Assembly (NCBI GenBank): GCA_947172415.1
Contig: OX359196.1
Location: 1,118,501 to 1,182,500 of the forward strand
DNA: 64,000 nt
Direction of reading: 5' to 3'
From: Chondrosia reniformis
Lineage: Eukaryota > Porifera > Demospongiae > Chondrillida > Chondrillidae
Position 1 is the first letter of the stretch. Each line of letters starts with the position of its first letter. A program made the translations under genes and the position numbers. The notes beneath the pieces were generated by a model. It ran no database searches. It had not been told where the DNA came from and worked only from the letters and a program-made list of their open reading frames with translations. Positions 57,053 through 64,000 of this stretch are shown piece after piece.

Positions 57053-60000
57053 ATGGATTTCATTCTTCTGTTACTAGCGACACTGCTAGCTGTCGTAGCA
57101 GGGACATTACTCGTTCGGAAGTACCTCATACCTTCAAACAAACAAGAGAGCAGTGGAGGAGACTCCTTAATAGCGAAAGACAATTCCAAAACGATACAGA
57201 AGGTAAGTAGATCTAGTCCGACTAAAAAAGCCATATATATATATAGTCTACATGTGCGTATACTTTAATAACTAATATTTTTGGTGAAATTTGATTTATA
57301 CACTACAATTTTTAGGACATTTCAAATGGACAAGATATTACATCAGAGACAAACCTTAGATTTTGGTCTACTAGACAGGTTTTTATTCTAGAACAGTGCG
57401 ATGCTCGAAGAATTGCCATCTCTCTTTACAAAAGTGAAATGATCGATTCTTCTCAACTGGGACAAATGGAACAAGCAAATTCCCAAGAAAACTCTGCCAA
57501 TTCCATACTCTATAGAGTATTTGAAGAGGACCTTTCCAATGAAAGGCTTCTGAAGCTCTCTGGTGTTCTTGATGAAGATAGCAGTCACTCCCCACATTAC
57601 CAGCTTGCGGAGGAGATTAGAAGTCACCTCGGTTAGACGCACTAGTTTACTTTCAAGCATTACAGAATGCATGCATGTTATAAAGACCTGTCTACTTGCT
57701 TTTGCCTTTCCACTGCCAAATTAATATATACAATTCAATCCTCCCAAATCTGTATATAGTGATATATGTGTTGTTCATCCAAGAGTTGTATGGCTGTACT
57801 CTCTATGAGTAGGGATAGCATTGAAGACATAGCATCTCTACTCAATGTACTTAGCTATATGGAAATAATAACTGTATATATGTGTTGTATGTAGGTATGA
57901 AATCTAAACCTGTTTTGGAGGAGAAGATTGGACAAGGTTCATTTGGCACCATCTACAGAGGAAAACTTGGAAAGAAAACTGTAGCAATCAAGAAAATAAG
58001 TAGGGATCGATTAGAGCACTGCTATAATGAGTCCAGAGATGTTAACAAGACAATCTTATCATTTCAAAAGGAAGCAGAAGTGCTAGCGTTAGCCACACAT
58101 CAAAACATTGTTAAGTTCTATGGAATGTTTGGGGAGGAGAGAGATGAGGACAGTATCCTGTTAGTGATGGAGTTGATGAACCAGGATTTGTATGACTACC
58201 TGAAAGCTAACAAGGGTCAACTCTCCATTGGGAAGGAGATAGATATTTGCCTCCAGATAGCATCGGGTCTTAAATACCTTCACAATCTTAAACCAGTTCC
58301 AATTTTACATCGAGATCTTGCACCAGCAAATGTTCTGGTGGATGAAGAGGGTACAATCTTTAAAGTGAGTGATTTTGGACAATCTAAATTCAGACCCAGT
58401 CCTGAGGCCTATTTTACTAGTAAGGTACCTGGTAATTCACGATATATGCCACCAGAATCATTTGAAGGTTCTCCTGCTGTTGAAAGAGCCAGCTTTTCTC
58501 GTAAAGGAGATGTCTTCTCTCTCGGAGTGACCATGCTACATGTAGCCACTCAAAGTAGTCCGAGCTGCGGATGGTATGGTGCTGGAACTATACCAGAAGT
58601 GGAGCGCCGCAAAGCAGATTTAGAGAAGCTCAAAAATGATAACCCTTTGAAGCCGCTCATTTTGGAATATCTAAAAGACCACCCAGATGAGCGACCCGAT
58701 GCTGGTCAAGTTTATGAAAAACTAATAAATTTATATGTGAGTGCTTAGGTATTATATTATATTTGTGACAAAGGCACTATACTATATCTCTATGACTCAT
58801 GTACTAAACTATATGTATGTATGACTGTATCAGGTTCTATAAAGATTTATGTTTTCTATTATATTCTGTAGTCATTAGATTTTGATTCAGTAATGCAACA
58901 AGGAGATTACAGTAGCCATCCTGTTGCTTCAATAGAGGTTGAATTAACAGTGACTTTATAGTATTTTGATTAAAGCACTAAATGTTTCTCGCTCTCTTAT
59001 TATGTAGAGGAAGTTCTTTGGTGCTGTTGAGAGTGGAGATTTACTTGAGACAAGGGAGCTGTTGGGGAGATGTCCTAACTTGGTGCATAAGAAGAAGGAA
59101 ATCAAAGAAAAGGTGTTTTGGAAGGACAAAGGAAGAGTGACCTGTCTACAGATGGTAATCCAATATGGCAACCTGGAAATGACTAAATGTCTCCTTGAAG
59201 AGTACCATTTGGATCCACAAGTCATGGATGAGGTGTGTGTTGTATGAATAAAGTGTATACGTATCTTTTAGATGTTTCATCTTTCAACAAACTCTATCTA
59301 GGAGTATTGTCTCCTCCAGTGAATGACACCAACCATCATCAACCACAAGTCTAAACTATAGGATTAATGTGGTTTAATGAAACTCTTTCTATTATTATGC
59401 AGCTACATTACGTACATAAATGGTAAATATAATCAACTAAACCTAGCAATAAATCTCTATGATAATTAAAACATTTCTTTTACTTAAAGGGCCACTGACA
59501 TGTTATTTTTTCTTTTGCTTAAAAGTTAGGTATAATATAGAGTACTCTAACAGTGCAAATTAAAATGGTTAGATCGCTTTAGTTTTACCTAAATAAAGAT
59601 AAATACTTGTCATATTTACGTGGGTGAAACACAACCGCATTAAAAAAACAATTTTTCGCCTGGAAGGCTGTAACGTCACATCAAGAACGGAAGTGTGGTA
59701 TAGTATACGTTAGTAGTGTGGAAGAGGACAATTTCAGCAGCTTAGAACTAGATTACGAGTTGTCTAGTTTTGACGAGGACGAAGAAGATTCAGAATCTGA
59801 TTAGGAAACGTACGAAGACAGTGGCGCAATGTATACGTACCTTGTATAAAGCTGTATTAGTAATTGCTAGTACTAATTATTGGTTAGGTTTAATTCATAG
59901 CAATGAAAACTAAGTTTAACTAATTTCGAGTTTAAAAACCCGTCCCCCCACACTCAAACCACTTGGCTGCTAGGCTTTTTTACATGAATAAGAATAAGAA

Positions 60001-63000
60001 TATTCTTAATCTTAACAATTGAGGACACTTAAGTATCCTGAACATTTTAAGATAGAAGGCTAAAGCTTCCTGAACACATTTGCAAAAGTGATGTATTGTT
60101 GTATATCTATATTGTATATCTTTCCGTAACATGAAGCCATACAACGGAATCGAAGGCATTCCTTAAAAATTCATTTACTTAAAGTATAATGCTGTATTAG
60201 TACTGTCATTACTGAATTGTTGCTGTTGATATAGGATGAAAGAAGTGTACTATTTTGGGCAAGTGTCAGTGGTGATGTTCCTCTGATGATGTACCTGATA
60301 CCAAAGGATCCAGACCTGCTGTATGCACGTGACTATAAAGGGTGGACTTGTCTTCATGTTGCTGCCAGAAAAGGTCACCTTGAGATGGTGAAGTACTTAG
60401 TTGAGCAACACAAGTTTGACTTGACAGCTGTTGATAAGGTTAGTCCATTAATTAGTTAAAAGAATGTAATATTGCAACTAGTGACATCTATCCAAAGAAC
60501 CTATTCTTAAAATAACAAATTCCATCCCTAGGAAATCCCCTTTTCAGGCTGAGTTATAACCATTACTGATATACTGTTTGTCACTAAAGAATATGATAAG
60601 CGAGATACCTTTAGCTCGATCTGATAAAGTAAATGTCCCTCATCTAGATATAGAGTAACTTTCCTAATGCCCCAACCTATGGTGTCTTTTATTTCAATGC
60701 TAATCAGGTGTTCCAGATTCTGTAGTGACCTCCAAACTAAACGTTTGCAGTTGTGTAGTAGGCTATTAAGAAGAGATACAAATAGTAACCTAAAGTCATC
60801 CTTTAAATCTTTCCTATCTGGTTAGCTTCTAGTTAGAATCTAGTTTAAGTATAAAGTAGCTAGTATATGCCTAAGGACAATCTAGTGTTACCTTGTACTA
60901 CCCCACCTCCAAAGAAATGTCTCTGTAAGGCCTAAGTGTAATCCTATGTTAATTGTTCTGCATGGAGTCAAATATAGCCCATGCTACCTACTGTACGTAA
61001 TTCATAAAAACACTCTTGTGTTATAATATACTGCAATACAGAATCCTGCAAGGAAGTGTTTGTGGTTTGTTAAATACAGTGGAGCACGGATATAATGAAC
61101 TTCAAATTGCAGATAATTTATTTCGTTATAACCGAATTTCGTTATAAAAAAGATACGTTTTCAGGCACGCATCGTAATTATAGATGGAATGTCTATAGCT
61201 CTAAGTCGTTTGTTCGTTTTTTTGTAGTACATTGACATCAAAATAAATTATAAATGATCACGTGATTTCGTATACGTACGATTTTCAAGTTATAGAATGT
61301 CATGCAGGACTGTAACTAAAGAAGTTCGTTAGTATAGTTTGTACTTTGCAATTTTCAAGCTCCTTCGCATCTTGCTTGATTTCCTTTTCTATGGCTACAA
61401 GATGTGGTAAGCTAGTAGCTTTTTCGTTATAGACGAATTTTTCCAAGATTCTCCCCTAAAATGTTGTTATAAACCAAAGGTTTTATGTTGTTTAAAACCG
61501 TTTTTTCAAAACGTTTCGTTACAACCGAAATTTCGTTAAATCCGTGTTAATTATAAACATGTTCCACTGTATACCATAACTGGAAGAGATCAAATGGTGA
61601 ATCCTTTGGAGACTCTACCCCTTTACATAGAAGTGTGTGTTGGCATATGTGAAAGTGTACGTACATAGTTGTTTGGAGTATGTAACTCATGTGATGTTTA
61701 ACTTTACAGGAAGGAAGTACTGTTCTATTCTGGACAAGCTTCAGTGGAAATGTCTCTCTAATGATTTACCTAATCCCCAAATGTCCAGACCTACTCTATG
61801 TCAGTGATTGCCTTGGAATGGCTTGTCTTCATGGTGCTGCTCATAATGGTCATCTTGAGATGGTGAAGTACTTAGTTGAGCAACACAAGTTTGACTTGAC
61901 AACTGTTGATAAGGTTAGTCGATTAATTAGTTAAAAGATTGTAATATTGCAACTAGTGACATCTATCCAAAGAACCTTTTCTTAAAATGACAAATTCCAT
62001 CCCTAGTAAATTCCCCCTTTTCAGACTGAGACATATCCATTACTGATATACAGTTCATCACTAAATAATATGATAAGCGAGATACCTTTAGTTCTGATAG
62101 AGTAAATGTCCCTGGCCTAGATGTAGAGTAACTTTCCTAATGCCCCAGCCTATGATGCCTTTATTTCAATGCTAATCAGGTGTTCCAGATTCTGTAGTGA
62201 TCTCCAAACTAAACGTTTACAGTTGTGAAGTAGGGTATTAAGAAGAGATACAAATAATAACCTTAGTCAGCCTTTAAATCTTTCCTATCTGGTTAGCCTC
62301 TAGTTAGAATCAGGTTTAAGTATAAAGTAGCTAGTATCCCTAAGAACAATCTAGTGTTACCTCGTACTACCCCACCTCCAAATAAATGTCTATGTAAAAC
62401 CTAAGTGTAATTCTCTGTTAATTGTTTTGTATGGAGTCAAACATAGCCCATGCTACCTACTGTACGTAATTAATGAAACCACTCTCTTGTTATAGTATCC
62501 TGCAATACAGAATACTGTAATGCAATTGATGTAGTGTATTTAAATATCGTCTAGTTGATATTGTAACATATTCATACACTGAACATACATATCTCCATCT
62601 GTAGTAGTATAAAGTGGCATTTTGTAGTGTTAGGTACATAAGCATTTGATTCGGTCCTGCCTATATGCAGTGATGTGTTTGTGTAAAGGAAGTGGTTGTG
62701 GTTTATTTATCATCATGTTAAATATACCATAACTGGAAGAGATCAAATGGTGAATCCTTTGGAGACTCTACCCCTTTACATAGAAGTGTGTGTTGGCATA
62801 TGTGAAAGTGTACATACATAGTTGTTTGAAGTATGTGACTCAGGTGATGTTTAACCTCACAGGAAGGAAATACAGTTCTAATCTGGACAAGCTTCAGTGG
62901 AAATGTCTCTCTAATGATTTACCTAATCCCCAAATGTCCAGACCTACTCTATGTCAGTGATTGCCTTGGAATGGCTTGTCTTCATGGTGCTGCTCATAAT

Positions 63001-64000
63001 GGTCATCTTGAGATGGTGAAGTACTTAGTTGAGCAACACAAGTTTGACTTGACAACTGTTGATAAGGTTAGTCGATTAATTAAAATAAAAGATTGTAATA
63101 TTGCAACTAGTGACATCTATCCAAAGAACCTTTTCTTAAAATGACAAATTCCATCCCTAGTAAATTCCCCCTTTTCAGACTGAGACATATCCATTACTGA
63201 TATACAGTTCATCACTAAATAATATGATAAGCGAGATACCTTTAGTTCTGATAGAGTAAATGTCCCTGGCCTAGATGTAGAGTAACTTTCCTAATGCCCC
63301 AGCCTATGATGCCTTTATTTCAATGCTAATCAGGTATTTCCTGCTCTGTAGTGACCTCCAAACTAAACGTTTGCAGTTGTGAAGTAGGGTATTAAGAAGA
63401 GATACAAATAGTAACCTAAAGTCAGCCTTTAAATCTTTCCTATCTGGTTAGCCTCTAGTTAGAAATCAGGTTTAAGCATAAAGTATCTAGTATGCCTAAG
63501 GACAATCTAGTGTTACCTCGTACTACCCCACCTCCAAATAAATGCCTCTGTAAGACCTAAGTGTAATCCTATGTTAATAGGTACTGTACATAAGCATTTG
63601 ATTCGGTCCTGCCTATATGCAGTGATGTGTTTGTGTAAAGGAAATGGTTGTGGTTTGTTTATCATCATGTTAAATACATCATAACTGGAAGAAATAGTGA
63701 TTCCTTTGGAGACTGTATCCCTTTCATAAAAGTGTGTGTTGGCATATGTGAAAGTGTACGTAGTTGTTTGGAGTATGTAACTCATGTGATGTTTAACTTT
63801 ACAGGAAGGAGGAACTGTTCTATTCTGGACAAGCTTCAGTGGAAATGTCTCTCTAATGATTTACCTAATCCCCAAATGTCCAGACCTACTCTATGTAGGT
63901 AAAAGCAATGGAATGACTTGTGTTCATGGTGCTGCTCAGAATGGTCACCTTGAGATGGTGAAGTTCTTAGTTGAGCAACACAAGTTTGACTTGACAGCTC
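57053..64000 (+). CDS. Signal-anchor / death-fold-like / protein kinase / ankyrin protein, copy 2 (runs off the window)
   Basis: Exons 57053-57202, 57316-57631, 57895-58736, 58872-58937, 59008-59232, 60235-60438, 61710-61913, 62863-63066 and 63805-64000 (cut by the window edge, 196 of 204 bp) repeat the structure of copy 1 with the same phases. No stop or frameshift was found, and kinase motifs IGQGSFG, VAIKK, HRDLAPANVL and DFGQS are intact. Kinase differences from copy 1 are few and scattered (for example RDRLEH for RNRLER and LEYLKDH for LECLRDH). The ankyrin exons differ more, with loops SDCLGMACLHGAAHNGH in two copies and GKSNGMTCVHGAAQNGH in the last. Intron 2 is about 700 bp shorter than in copy 1. 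Both copies are probably functional genes; the ankyrin array may continue for many kb. Confidence 0.85.
59489..59841. mobile_element. Copy-2-specific insertion in the intron before the first 204-bp ankyrin exon
   Basis: Sequence after CTTTTACTTAAA and before TTGTATAA-GCTGTATTAGTAATTGC is contiguous apart from a few bases in copy 1 (about 24,380-24,410) but separated here by about 350 bp. The insert contains an acidic open stretch (LELDYELSSFDEDEEDSESD, then a stop). It may be a piece of a transposon-derived gene; clear terminal repeats were not seen. Confidence 0.45.
61077..61569. mobile_element. MITE with CAGTGGA terminal inverted repeats and TA target duplication
   Basis: The element starts CAGTGGAGCACGGATATAAT and ends ACATGTTCCACTG; the outer ends are inverted repeats and both sides carry TA (61075-61076 and 61570-61571). 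Paralogous introns in the array show the empty site TTAAATATACCATAACTGG, with a single TA. Internal CGTTATAACCGAA and TTCGTTATA stretches resemble pogo/Tigger-type Tc1-mariner elements. It has no transposase, so it is non-autonomous. Confidence 0.85.

Larger units (their letters stand above)
52097..64000. repeat. Second copy of a large segmental duplication (matches 14,420 onward)
   Basis: Exons and introns of GRP94, the anchor-kinase gene and its first ankyrin exons recur in the same order and orientation with small differences. Differences include intron-level deletions, expanded minisatellites and two copy-specific insertions. The copy continues past the window end. Confidence 0.92.

Overview
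The window is animal nuclear DNA: AT-rich, with many short phase-compatible introns (GT..AG), no operons, and metazoan genes (CRELD, GRP94/HSP90B1, a TBK1/IKK-epsilon-like kinase). Compact genes, short introns, a decayed LINE and many small inverted-repeat elements suggest an early-branching animal, most likely a demosponge. That attribution is inference; I could not search a database.

Layout. 1-7.2 kb is accessory DNA: a broken PD-(D/E)XK-nuclease-like gene on the minus strand, a decayed non-LTR retrotransposon, and two copies of a dispersed repeat carrying a hammerhead-ribozyme-like core. 7.2-13.1 kb (minus) is an 11-exon CRELD gene with a second, downstream 3' exon ending in K-R-D-E-L. 13.1-13.5 kb is a short divergent promoter with a perfect ER-stress element (CCAAT-N9-CCACG) and a second near match. 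13.5-20.4 kb (plus) is an 18-exon GRP94 gene ending in R-D-E-L. 21.1-42.3 kb (plus) is one long gene that joins a signal-anchor segment, a death-fold-like helical region, a complete protein kinase domain and a large ankyrin region made of 17 consecutive 204-bp exons, all phase 0-0. 43.5-52.1 kb (minus) is a TBK1/IKK-epsilon-like kinase that lacks its N-terminal lobe because the exon stops at a rearrangement joint. 52.1 kb to the end repeats the 14.4 kb onward region: a GRP94 pseudogene, then a second transmembrane-kinase-ankyrin gene that runs off the window.

The joint at about 52,096 is what a head-to-tail tandem duplication of about 37.7 kb (14,420-52,096) would leave: the GRP94 copy after the joint lacks its 5' exons and the TBK1 copy before it lacks its 5' exons. 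This predicts an intact TBK1 5' end downstream of the window.

Functionally there are two blocks. CRELD and GRP94 are ER-lumen folding factors that share a divergent ER-stress promoter. The kinase-ankyrin genes and the TBK1-like gene are signalling kinases of types often linked to innate immunity. The expanding ankyrin-exon array, whose copies differ mainly at ankyrin loop positions, is the most unusual system here.
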